Source: Anaeramoeba ignava (taxonomy: Eukaryota; Metamonada; Anaeramoebidae). Taken from it: a DNA stretch of 64,000 nt. Location of the stretch: the NCBI GenBank assembly GCA_028826165.1, contig JAPDFW010000101.1, forward strand, positions 124,001 to 188,000. Direction: 5' to 3'. Position numbers and translations under genes: made by a program. The notes below the pieces were generated by a model that worked only from the letters and a program-made list of their open reading frames with translations, was not told where the DNA came from and ran no database searches. This document shows, piece after piece, positions 39,687 through 52,430 of the stretch (position 1 is the stretch's first letter; every line of letters starts with the position of its first letter).

Positions 39687-42600
39687 ATGAGTGAAAAAAT
39701 TAAATTAAAAGAAATAAATTATGAATTTTTAAGAGATAAACCATTTACTCCAAATTTTTTTACTTATTCTGAATTTGATGAAATGGATACAGATGATTTT
39801 CAAACATTTAAAACAAGTTTACGTGAAATTATTCATAATTTAAAACATAGTAAACAAAAAAAACCAAAAAAAAAAAGAAACAAACTTTTTTATTTAAAAT
39901 TTTTTTTTCTTTTTTCTTTTTTAAAAGCAAATTCAATAACTTTTAAAAATTCTCTTTATTCAATTATTGAATTAATTCAAGCAGTAAAAAAAATGAGTTT
40001 AGGAACAGAAAAACAAGAAAAGTTATTAATTGATATTGGATTAGAACATATTATAAATGCAATAATAAACCGGTAAATCCAAAAAAAAAACAAAACAAAA
40101 CAAAACAAAATAATAAATTTAATTTAAAATTTTTTGTTGATTTATTGAATTTTTTTTTGTAGAAGAGACATTGATCTTGATTTTACTTCTGATATTGCAA
40201 TTCTTTTTCGAGAAATTATAGAATTAATTATTTTAAAAATAAAACAAAGAAAATTTACAAAATTAATAGAATTATTACCAATATTATTTTCTACTTCATC
40301 ATATTCTTGGGATAATCCACAAAAATTTATTCCATTTGATCGTAATTATAAAAAAAAGCGAGCAATTTATATTAGTCCGTTATCAGAACTTGAATATATT
40401 GCTTATAAATCAGATAGTGAATCTGAATCTAGTGATGAAGATGATAATGTATCCGAACAATTTCGTCAATTATCAAATGATAATAAATCAGAAATTGTGA
40501 TTTATAATCTTTTAAAGATTCCAAAACATTTGAAAAAACCAAATTTTTTATTTGCTACAATTCTTGTTTGTTTTCCAAAACAAAAAACAAAAAACAAAAA
40601 ACAAAATTAATCCAAAAAAATATATTTAAAAAATTATATTTAAAAATTTTAGTTCACAGATTATAAAACCTCTTTATTTTTATTGGAAAATATTCAACAT
40701 TTTGGTCACTTAAATGGATTTAATGAATTAATTAAACAAACTGGAAAATTGGAAATTGATACTTTATTAAATTTGGCAAGATTCGTTCATATGGTAAAGA
40801 AAAATAAAAATAAATATTAATTATTAATTATTAATTATTAATTATTTTTGTTTTGCTTATGAAAAGATCCGAAATTTTTTTGCTTTTGAATTTGCTCAAG
40901 ATTTCCTTTCTTCTTATATAGAAAAATTAACAGAAAATTTAGAATTTTTATGGACTAATCCACCAACAAATTTGCCAACTTTTTCAAGAGACTCTTATCG
41001 AGTTATTGAAATAATTGATCGACTTGATTGGGTTATAAACAAAAGAAGACATAAACTTGCGCCATCAGTTCTAATAAGTATAGGCCAAAAATCAATTGAA
41101 CAAGACAACACTTCAACTCAATATTTAGGATGGAAATTCATTTTGGGAGTTCTTCAAATCGCTGATAAATCTCTTCGTAATTTGGCAACATCGAAGGATA
41201 TTGCATATCCAGATTTGGAGGAACAGTATAATTCTCTTAATGAATTGATTCATAAAATCATCACTTGGTTGTGTGAATATAGATTAATTGAAAAGCAACT
41301 ATTAAGAAACCCAAAATTTAAATACATTTTTGATCTTCTTTTTAATATTTTATTGCAAATGGCAATCAGAGAAAAAATCCCCAAAATAACCATTGAAATC
41401 ATTTGGTACTTAATGTTCAACATGGAAAAGGAGCTTTCTCAAATAGAAAAGGAGGTGACCCAAATAATAATCACTGATTTTGGATTCGAAGTTGTTGATC
41501 CAGAAATTTATGAAGTTCCAAATTACCATAAAAAAGAAGAAAACTTACAAAAATCAAAAGTGGAAAAAAATAACCAAAAAAAGCAAAAACCAAAAAAAGA
41601 TTCCAATACTGATAAAGAAAAGGGTGATGACAGCGATGATAGCGATGATTCAACTTCAGTTAGCGATAGTTATGATGAGGACGATGACTACGATTATCAG
41701 GTAAAAACAAACAACGAAAATGTACAAGAAGAGCAAAGCCAGCCACAAAATAAATTGGAAATTGATATTTGGCGTATTCTTGCAAATTCAATCTCATTTA
41801 TTGCGAAATTTGAAAAACCAGAAAATTTGCAATTCATTAACGATCAAGTTGCCAATTTGAAACCAAGTGAATTAACCGACGATGTTATAAAGGTCATTTC
41901 CCAGTTTATCGTTTCCTCAGCAACAAGAAAAAAGAAGATTTACCGGATCCAGTATACTTCCCATTGTCTTTATAAACTGTGGGAAATTGTGAAAGAAAAT
42001 TCAACTTATCCGTTACACATTAAAAATTCAGCCAAAAAGGAAATTCGGAAAATATTGCTGCATCCAGAATGCAGTATTCATCGCGAGTTCTACAAAAGAT
42101 TGTGCATAAAAAACATCACGAAACACACATCTGTGTTGCTATCTCTTGAAATGCTGAAGGTCATTCTCCTTGTTTTTAAAGAGGAATTAACAGACGAACA
42201 AAAACCCAAAAAAATTCGCAAAAGAATTAATCAGTTCGAAAGAAGACACCATTTCCTCAACTTATTTATCAAGGATTTCATTTTTTACAACCAAATAGCA
42301 AGTGATTCTGCAGCCAAAATACGGCAAGTTAGCAAAGGAATTTCCCAAATCCAAAAAGAAAACAAAACAGGCGATAATCAAATAATAGCCACATCATTTA
42401 ATATTGATTTGAAAACAAAATCATTAGTTGGAGAACAACCGCATAGCATGGAAATCAATGGCAGACTCACATTTCTTGATTTTTACATCATGAAATCAAC
42501 TTTGTATTTGTCATATATCCATTTATCGACACTCTGGGAATTACTTTATCTCAAGCCAATTTCTCCCGAGGAAACAGACCAGTTTTTTCTTTGGATATGC

Positions 42601-45600
42601 AAATTCGACTCAACAAGAGCAAAATTCCCTATTCAATTTGATGATCTTGATAAATTTTTCCAGGATAATCTTTCAGGAATGAATTTCTTAAAATTAACCA
42701 TCACCGGTTGGGAAGCCATTCGCAGATTATTTTTAGCTCTGAATAGAACATCAAAACGCATTTTTTTAAACGACAAAATTGATATCCGTTCTCTTACACA
42801 AAGTTCAGTGTTCAAATACTCTCTTCAATACTCTCAACTCCTTCATTTTAACGTGATTTGGGAAATTGTTCTCAAAACATCGAATATAGATGTTGCTCAA
42901 AATTGTATCGATTTCATTTGCAAACTTTATCTTTCCATTTCTCCCAAAGCAAATAACCCAACAACAACGATTTGGGAAAGTCTTATTGATGTAGTCTTGA
43001 ATTCCATTGATAAGGCAAACTTTAACTTATCCAGAATTGATATGATCAATGGAGATGAAAAGGAACGTAAAGCAGGAAATGTTTTCCTTCTTCAAATCCA
43101 AAGATGCGCTTTAATGCTCGACAATTTTGTTGAGTTATATGTTTCAAAATACCAAACAAGAACAACTGATCCCAATTCTATTGCTTCCCATCGAAAAAAA
43201 ATGGGGTTTCATCAAGTCAATCTCGATATCAAAGTTGATAGGGATCAATCTCGTAATTTCAGAATTTCTCTTCATGATTCAACAACCATTTCAGAACTCA
43301 AACAAGGTATTGCAAACCATTTGAATCTGAAACTGACTGATTTCAGAATTCATTTCCATCAAAACGAACTCCATTATGCCTATGAAAAAAAGACTTTGAG
43401 AAATTTAGGAATAACTGGCTCTTCTTTGTTTATTCTTGTTCAATTATTAAATTATTCAGAAAATTATTCAGAACAAAATTATCAAACAATAAATCAAAAC
43501 CAAAATCAAAATCAAAATGAATTTGAAAATGAAAATGAATTCGAAAATGAAAACAAAAAAAGCAAAAACAAAAATTCTCCAAAAAAAGAAATTAAATCTT
43601 CAAATAAAAAAAACCTAAAAAATACAGCAGAAGAAGAACAAAACTCAATTTATCAAAATGAAAGTGATCCTGTTCATCCAAAAAGATTTCCAATAAGAGT
43701 TCTTTCCAAAGAGAAAAATTTCCACACTCTTTTTGATTTATTAAATCTTCCAGCAAAAATTTCAGAATCTTTATGGAATTTAATTATCAAACTTCCAACA
43801 AATGCAAAAATATTCCTGAAATTTAACAAAATTTCTTCAGAAATTCAAGATGAATATTTATTTTTCCAAGAAGAAAAGACATATCAATTATTGAAAACAG
43901 AACATGTATCTGCAAAGGCAAAAGAACTATTCAAAGTTATCCATTTAGATTGGGATGAAGTTTTAAATCCGAAAAAAGGATGGTTCAGTTTCTATTATTC
44001 TTTGCAAATTATAGAAGCATTAATGGTTCGTGGAATAAAAACACAACAACAAAACGCAGGTTTTTTCAATGAGAAAAACATCAAGAACGATGAATTTTGC
44101 ACAAAATTCATTTCCAAAAGAGGGCATGTTCAATTACTTTCTGCTTTTATTACGTTTTGTAATGATATTGCGAATGTCCAAGAACAAAGTGATTCTCAAT
44201 CCTTTATCGAGAACCATCTTTATATTTTCCCGATCATAACAGTTTTATTGAATGTTCTTGAGTTTACTTCATCAGGAGATTACTTTGATTTCAAATCAAT
44301 CCCAGAAATGCATCTTAATGAAGAAGTATTTGCGCAAATGATGTTGAATGATAAACAGCTTCCAAAGGAAATTCTTGTTGCCATTCATAAATTATTGAGT
44401 TCATTGCCTCAAATCTCAATTTGGGAAAAAATACCTTTTGAATCAGTTGATGATATTAATTATGTTTGTAATGGTGCATGTGGATTATATATTCTTTTGA
44501 TAACCCGTTTTCCTGATTTGTTTGAATATTCAATGTCCCAAATTCCTTCATTCCAAAAATGGATTATGCAAATTTTATTAGCGCAAAAAAATCCACTTAT
44601 TAGACGTTCAATCATAAATTTCCTTTTCATTCTCGCAACCAAAACAAATCTAGATTCAAGAAATATTCGTTCTTTACTTCGAGAGAGTGAGCAAAATTCA
44701 CAAGTTGAATTGAAATCAAAGAATATTGTTTGTTATGGAAAGAATATTCCAATGAAGTTCATTTTCCATCACACAGCTGGTTTACTTTCTCAAATTCATC
44801 AATTTGAAATTACTTGTGAAGAATATTTCTCAATGATTGTTCGTTTTATTGAATATATTCAAAAAAATCCTCATCAAAATTTCGAGAAAGAAGATGAAAA
44901 TGATTCAAAAAAGAAAAACAAAAATAAAAAGGAAAATAAAAACAAAAAGGAAAATAAACAGGAAATGAATATATTTATTAATTATGAAATTGAGGAAGAA
45001 TCACAAAACCAAAAAGATTCAGTGAATCAAATTCCTTCGATTGATTTGAACCAAATTTTAGAGGATTATGATCCTCAACTAATTGATTTTCTTGTGAATC
45101 GAGTGAAAGAAAAACAAGTCATCGAAACGAAGAAAATTCAAGACAATATTCTATATGGATTTCTTCAATTAATAAAGCAAATTTTGCAGAGTTATCCTGA
45201 AGAAAAACAAACACGAATTGGAATTCAGCTTGGATTTATTGATGAACTATTAAATACTTGTCTTTTTTCCTTTTTTTCCAACAAGAAACCGAAATGCAAA
45301 CATCCTTTAACAAGAACTTTAGCAATGGATTTGATTGCTTGTCTTATCAACAATAATCCACAAAACACTCAATTTTTATTTAAATTTCTTACATTACAAG
45401 CTAAGCATATCCAGCCAACAAAAGATTGGATTTATGGATTTAAATCTGACAATGAGGAAGAGTTCCAAAGTAAATATGTTGGATTGAAAAATCAAGGAGC
45501 AACATGTTATATGAATTCAATTTTGCAACAACTGTTTTTTACTCCAGAATTTCGCAGATATTTTCTTGATGTTCGCAAAAAACATCCTTTATTTTCAAGT

Positions 45601-48600
45601 TTTGCTAAAGACGATAAACTTCAATCAACTTTTAGCTCCAAAAAGGATCTTATGAAAAAAAATGAATTACCCAAAATTGAAAATGATTCTTCAATAAAAA
45701 AACCAACAAAAGAAGAAGAGCTTAAAGAAGCAAATGAAGTTTTTGTTAATTTGCAAACTATATTTGCTTTTCTTCAAGAATCAGAATCAATATATTATGA
45801 TCCAATGCATTTCTGCAAAGTTTTCAAAGATCCAACAACAAAAAAACCCATAAATGTTCATCAACAACAAGATGCAAATGAATTTTTAAATGTTTTACTT
45901 GAAAAAATTGAGAAAAGTTTAGCAAATACAAACAAACGTTATTTATTGAATCAAGTTTTTGGAGGAGAATTAATTCATCAAGTTATTTGTAATAATCATT
46001 TTCATTCGTCACAAAGAATTGAACCCTTTTTCACAATTGATGTACAAGTAAAAAATCAGAGGAAATTGGAGGATTCTTTAAATACTTTTGTTCAAAATGA
46101 TTTATTAAATGGAGATAATCAATATTTTTGTTCTGCATGCAATGAAAAAACAGATGCTTTAAAAAATTGTTGTATCAAAAAGTTACCAAATATATTGATA
46201 ATTCATCTTAAAAGATTTGAGTTTGATTTTGAAAGGATGGAAAATATAAAAGTTGATACACGTTTTGAATTTCCAAAAGAATTAAATATGAAGCCTTATA
46301 CATTAGAAGCATTAAATTTACATTTAAATGAAAATGAGAAACAAAATGAAAAACAAAATCAAAATGAAAAACAAAATCAAAATCAAAATGAAAAACAAAA
46401 ACAAAATCAAAATGAAAATGAAAAACAAAATCAAAATCAAAATCAAAATCAAAATCAAAATGAAAATGAAAATGAAAAACAAAAACAAAATCAAAATCAA
46501 AATGAAAGTGAAAGTGATTTATTTAAATCTGACTCAAGTTTATTTCAAAGTAATTTAATCGAAAATGAAAATGAAAATGAAAATGAAAATGAAAATGAAA
46601 ATAATGATGATGAAATTAAAAATCAGTTTGAAGAAACTGTAGAAAATGATATGATAAACAATATCTTTGATCAATCAAATGAAAATGAAAAAGAAAATGA
46701 AAAAGAAAATGAAAAAGAAAATGAAAAAGAAAATGAAAAGAAAAATGAAAATGAAAATGAAAATGAAAATCAAAATCAAAATCAAAATGAAAAAGAAAAT
46801 GAAAATGAAAAAGAAAATGAAAATCAAAATCAAAATCAAAATCAAAATCAAAATCAAAATCAAAATGAAAAATCTAAAGAATATTACGAATATGAATTGG
46901 TTGGTGTTGTTGTTCATTCAGGTTCTTCAAATTATGGACATTATTATTCTTATATTGATGTTGCACCAAGTGAAGAAACATTTTTAATAGAAAATGAAAA
47001 TGATAATGAAATTGAAATTGAAAATCAAATTGAAAATCAAAATCAAAATCAAAATTTGAAAAAAAAACAAGAGCAAAATATTAATATTGAAAAAGATGAA
47101 AGTGTTGGAAATGATTTATTTAATTTATTAAAAAGTGAACCAGAAACAACAACTAAATCACATGATTTATTTGAAAATTCACAAAATTTAGAAGCAAATC
47201 AAAAATTCAAACAAAATCCAAAAAAAGCAAATTGGAAAGAATTTAATGATACAAGAGTATCTGATTTCAATTTAAAAAATTTAGAGAAGGAAACATTTGG
47301 AGATTGGGAAGATAATAGTAGAAATCAAATACGCCATCGAAGATTCAATGCTTATATGCTATTTTATCGAAGAAAAAAAATACAAATTGAGTTTAAAGAA
47401 GAAGAAAAATCAGAAGAAAAATCAGAAGAAAATTTAAAAGATATTCAAGATGTAATTGAACAAATCCAAGTCAAAAATAATTTCCAAAAATTAGAGGAAG
47501 ATGTTTACGATTATACATATGCAAATTTTATATGGAAAATGATTGAACAAGATCATTCATGGATGTCAAGAATGGATTCTTTTGAAAATTCAATGCAAAC
47601 AAAACCAGAACAATTAACTTTAGTTAAGTTTTCAACAATATTTTGTTTGAATGTAATTTCTCGAGCTCATGATGCAGCTAAATTTACAGAATGGACAAAA
47701 CAATTAGAAGTTATTTATCATAATTGGGAAATTGCGAGTAAATGGTTTATTTATAAAATTCTTACTTCAAAATGGTGGAAAAGTTTCTTAATTGAATGTC
47801 CTTTTTCTCAAATGAAAGATTCTTTTGTTAATTTACTTCTTGAAGTTTTTAAATCTGTTCATCATTCGGATAAAAATATTTATAATGATTTTATTTCTTT
47901 ATCTGAATTCCAAAGTGATTTGAAAAGTTTTGGTGAAAATGAAGAAATTTTGAATAAAGATTTTGATTCAAATGAATTGATTGCAAAATCGATTTTGATT
48001 CAACTTATAAACAAAATGATAGGAAATGTAAGCAAATTTAAATTAAAAATTAAAAATTTGAATTAAAAATTAAAAAAATTAATTTGATTTGAATTGATTT
48101 TAATTGATTTGAATTGATTGTTTTTTTTTTAGGTTCAAAAATATATTAAAGTTGGAATACTTCCTCATCATTATTTACAAGTAATTGAAAATTTTGCTTC
48201 ACTTGGAAAAGAAGAAATTATTTATCTTTTTTCAGAAAAAACACTAGAAATATTATTTCAATTATTTAATACAAAATGTATGAATGTTCTTTATGAACAA
48301 AGAATGCTTGATCATCAAAAGAAAGGATTTTCAATTGAATCGAATAAATATGAAACAGTTGAATCAGTAAAACCAATTCATTTTAAATCAATAGTTGAAA
48401 TTGTGAGATTAATTATTAGTGGAATTATTTTAAATCAAAATGAAAATCAAAATCAAATTGAAAATGAAAATGAAAATCAAAATCAAAATCAAAATCAAAA
48501 TCAAATTACACTCCAATTTTTCAAAAAATATAAGGATTTCTTTATTAATATTATTAACCAAAATGTTAATAATAATTCAATTATTCGTTTGATTCATTCT

Positions 48601-48951
48601 CTAAATTCAACTAATCAAGAAATAACTGAATTTTTTGAAGAAATTTGTTTTAATGAATTACATTCAAAACGATTAAGTGATATTAATATTGAATCTTTTA
48701 CTGATATTCTTTTTGGAATTTTAAGAATTGAAGAGGATGATAATTTAAAACAAACTCAAAAAATTATGAATAAATTAGCTCAAACAGTTATAGATATAAC
48801 TTATAATCAAGGTTATGCAAAAATTTTATTTAAAAAAATTATTAATGAAGCTAAAACTCATCCAAATGCAAAGAAATATATTTTGCAAAACCCTGATTTA
48901 TGGTCTTCAATTGGAAGTCAACTTGGAGCAAATTTAAAATTAAGGAAATAA
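39687..48951 (+). CDS. Giant ubiquitin-specific protease, USP9X/USP34-like, six exons
   Basis: Exons 39687-39849, 39928-40072, 40163-40565, 40653-40793, 40867-48027 and 48133-48951 join in phase to 2943 aa. The long N-terminal part looks like helical-repeat scaffold, with an acidic Asp/Ser stretch near 41620-41690. A ubiquitin-like segment follows at about residues 1060-1150 (FRISLHDSTTISELKQGIAN). The peptidase starts at KYVGLKNQGATCYMNSILQQ, with catalytic Cys about residue 1831. It continues with QQDANEFLNVLLEKI, a zinc-finger pair YFCSACNEK, and the His box VVVHSGSSNYGHYYSYI (His about 2309), then WKEFNDTRVSDF and NAYMLFYRR. A ~180-residue Gln/Asn/Glu/Lys tract splits the catalytic domain before the His box. 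It cleaves ubiquitin from substrates. USP9X is nearest in organisation; USP34 is the alternative. The 78-bp first intron is in frame, so that splice is less certain. Confidence 0.92.
46327..46870 (+). repeat. In-frame CAAAAT/GAAAAT/GAAAAA tract in the USP domain
   Basis: About 180 codons of Gln-Asn, Glu-Asn and Glu-Lys repeats, broken by unique acidic stretches (SESDLFKSDSSLF and EIKNQFEETVENDMINNIFD). Frames read from other phases here (KIKIKM, ILILIF) are artefacts. Confidence 0.95.
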
Positions 48952-48992
48952 TTTTTTAATTTAAATTTTTTAATTTTAATTTTAAATTGATT

Positions 48993-50413
48993 TTAATTTA
49001 ATTTTTTTTCAAAATGTTTTGCTGATCTTTGACAACAAATTACAAGTTCATTTCCATCTAAAGAAAAAGCAGAAGAAACAAAATTATCTGAAAATTTCTT
49101 TTCTAAAAAAATATCAAATTTTTTCTTAATAAAAATTTCTAATTTCATTTTGTTTAAACTTTCATTTTTTTGAAAGTGAAATTTTTGATTTGATTCTGAA
49201 AGTTTTTTTTCTTTTTGAAAAATAAGTTCAAAAATAGTAACAATAAAAGGAGAAGTTTGAATAGAAAGGAATTTATGATCAAAACTTAATCCAATTGTTT
49301 TTAAACAATCAAAATCACTTTTTTCTTCTTGATAAATTTTTTGTTTGAATTTTAATTGCTTTTTAAAAACGTCCCAAATATAAATTGAATCAAAAGATGA
49401 AAATAGAACCAAATTCTTTTGAATCCAATGAAGGTTTTCTTTGAAAAATTTGATTAAAAAATTAATTTGTAAAAAATTGTTGTTGAATTTGTTTTTGTTT
49501 TGATAAAAAATATAGAATGAAAAAGTAATAGAAATGAGTAAGTAAATAATAAGGAAAAAATAAGATTATATAAAGATGTGTTTAAATTACGAATAGGATT
49601 TTCTAATTGTAATTGAATTTCAGGCGAAATTTTAGAATCAGAAGAAAAAGTAAAAAAATCTGTATTCCAAAGAATTAATTGTCCATAAGAATCGCCAGTA
49701 ACAAAATAGGATTTTGATATAATATTTTCTGTATCTGAAGATTTTGGATTATTTAAAGAAACTTTATCTTTGTTTAATTTAGGATTATTGTATTCAATCC
49801 AACAAATTGAAGTGAAAAAAATATTTTGAGACAAAAATTTATGTTTTAATTGATCATCAAGTTTATCAAGATCTAAATAATAACTGAGCTGCATTGAACA
49901 TAGATCCCACAAGCAGATTACGCCCTCTTTAGAACAAGAGAGCAAAGTGTCTTTAGCTTTTAATTTTTTGTTATTTTTGAATTGTATTTCTATATTTGAA
50001 TTCCAGTAGATAATTGAAGTTATTTCTTCTTTATGTCTTGAAAGTACATTTATAACCTTTTTCTCTGTTATGCTAACAATCTGTATATTTGGCTCTTCAC
50101 CCCCTAATGCTATCAGGATATCTTGATATTTTGATAGACTTTCATTTGAACTTGGACAAATGAAAATTCCTTTTGTTAAATTTTTGCCAAGAGAAAAAGG
50201 TAAGTTTTCGTAATTTCGAAATCGTGAAAAAAGTGTGAAGTTCTCGTTCTCTTTGTTTGTATAGAATAAAAGTGATTGTGTTGATCCTGTTATTAAAAAA
50301 AGATGTGCTCCAAATTCAGATATTTGATTAAAACAAATGGAAATTTTTGGACTTGAATTTTTATGAATTATTTTGTGTTTTTCTTGGAAAATTATTTCTT
50401 TATTATTTTCCAT
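48993..50413 (-). CDS. WD40-repeat protein, two exons
   Basis: Exon 1 (49591-50413) and exon 2 (48993-49438) join across a 152-bp intron (donor GTAATT, acceptor CAAAG) into 422 aa. Beta-propeller signatures are AHLFLITGSTQSLLFYTNKE, DILIALGGEEPNIQIVSI, SRHKEEITSIIYWN, DTLLSCSKEGVICLWDL, KSYFVTGDSYGQLILWN and, across the join, ENPIQNLHWIQKNLVLFSSF then DSIYIWDVF. The last blade is SSAFSLDGNELVICCQ. Such propellers serve as protein-interaction platforms; I cannot assign an orthologue. It is convergent with the deubiquitinase, with only 41 bp between stops. Confidence 0.87.
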
Positions 50414-50449
50414 TCTTTTTAATTCTGAATTATAAATTTAAAAGAAAAT

Positions 50450-52320
50450 TAAAAATGTGTAAATAAAAAAATGAAAATATAAAATATTTTAAAAATGAAA
50501 TTAAAATAATTAAAATATAAATTAATAATAAAATATCAATAATTTATTTATTTATATAAATATCTAAACATTTCATAAGTAATATATAAATCAAAATAAT
50601 ATTTAAATAATTAAATAATTAAATAATAAAAATGTAAAATATTTTAATAAAGAAATAAAAATAATTTAAATATAAATTAATAATAAAATATCAATATTTT
50701 ATTTATTTATATAAATATCTAAACATTTAATAAGTAATATATAAATCAAAATATATTTAAATAATTAAATAATTAAATAATAAAAATATAAAATATTTTA
50801 ATAAAAGAAATTAAAATAATTAAAATATAAATTAATAATAAAATATCAATAATTTATTTATTTATATAAATATCTAAACATTTAATAAGTAATATATAAA
50901 TCAAAACATATTTAAATAATTAAATAATTAAATAATAAAATGTAAAATATTTTAATAAAGAAATTAAAATAATTTAAATAGAAATTAATAATAAAATATC
51001 AATAATTTATTTATTTATATAAATATCTAAACATTTAATAATTAAATAATTAAATAATAAAAATGTAAAATATTTTAAAAATGAAATTAAAATAATTTAA
51101 ATATAAATTAATAATAAAATATCAATATTTTATTTATTTATATAAATATCTAAACATTTAATAAGTAATATATAAATCAAAACATACTTAAATAATTAAA
51201 TAATTAAAAAATAAAAATGTAAAATATTTAAATAAAGAAATTATAAATTAAAATAGAAATTAATAATAAAATATCAATATTTTATTTATTTATATAAATA
51301 TCTAAACATTTAATAAGTAATATATAAATCAAAACATATTTAAATAATTAAATAATTAAAAATAAAAATGTAAAATATTTTAATAAAGAAATTAAAATAA
51401 TTAAAATATAAATTAATAATAAAATATCAATATTTTATTTATTTATATAAATATCTAAACATTTAATAAGTAATATATAAATCAAAAACATATTTAAATA
51501 ATTAAATAATTAAAAATAAAAATGTAAAATATTTTAATAAAGAAATTAAAATAATTAAAATAGAAATTAATAATAAAATATCAATAATTTATTTATTTAT
51601 AAATATCTAAAACATTTCATAAAATAATTTAAAATAATTAAATAAATAAAAAAATATAAAATATTTTATTTAAGAAATTAAAATAATTAAAATATAAAAT
51701 AATATTTTATTTATTTATATAAATATCTAAACATTTAATAAGTAATATATAAATCAAAGTATATTTAATTATTTAAATAATTAAATAATAAAAATGTAAA
51801 ATATTTTAATAAAGAAATTAAAATAATTAAAATATAAATTAATAATAAAATATCAATAATTTTATTTATTTATATAAATATCTAAACATTTAATAAGTAA
51901 TATATAAATCAAAATATATTTAAATATTTAAATAATTAAATAATAAAAATGTAAAATATTTTTAAAAAATTTTAAAATAAAAAGAAAATTAAAAATAAAA
52001 AAATTAATAAGTAATATAAAATATCAATATTTTATTTATTTATATAAATATCTAAACATCAATAATTTATTTATTTATAGTAATATATAAATCAAATATT
52101 TAATTATTTTTAAATAATTAAATAGTAAAATGTAAAATATTTTAATAAAGAAATTAAAATAATTAAAATATAAATTAATAATAAAAATATAAAATAATTT
52201 TAATAAAGAAATAAAAATATATAAATATCTAAAATTTAATAATAAAATATCAATATTTTATTTATTTATATAAATATCTAAACATTTAATAAGTAATATA
52301 TAAATCAAAATATATTAATT
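50450..52320. repeat. ~153-bp satellite, about 12 units
   Basis: A complex repeat unit of ~153 bp contains TAAAATATCAATATTTTATT, TATAAATATCTAAACATTTA and TAAGTAATATATAAATCAAA. Unit markers (TATCTAAACA) fall near 50561, 50716, 50871, 51024, 51147, 51299 and 51452 and continue to about 52270. Some units are shortened (~120 bp). No gene is seen. It separates the divergently transcribed WD40 and ankyrin genes. Confidence 0.93.
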
Positions 52321-52430
52321 TTGGAATAAGAATTTTTTTAAAAAAATTTAAAAATCATTTTTTTTTCATTAATTTTTTTTCAAAAAGAAAAAGAAAAATA
52401 AACAGAAAAAAACAAAGAAAAATAAATAAA

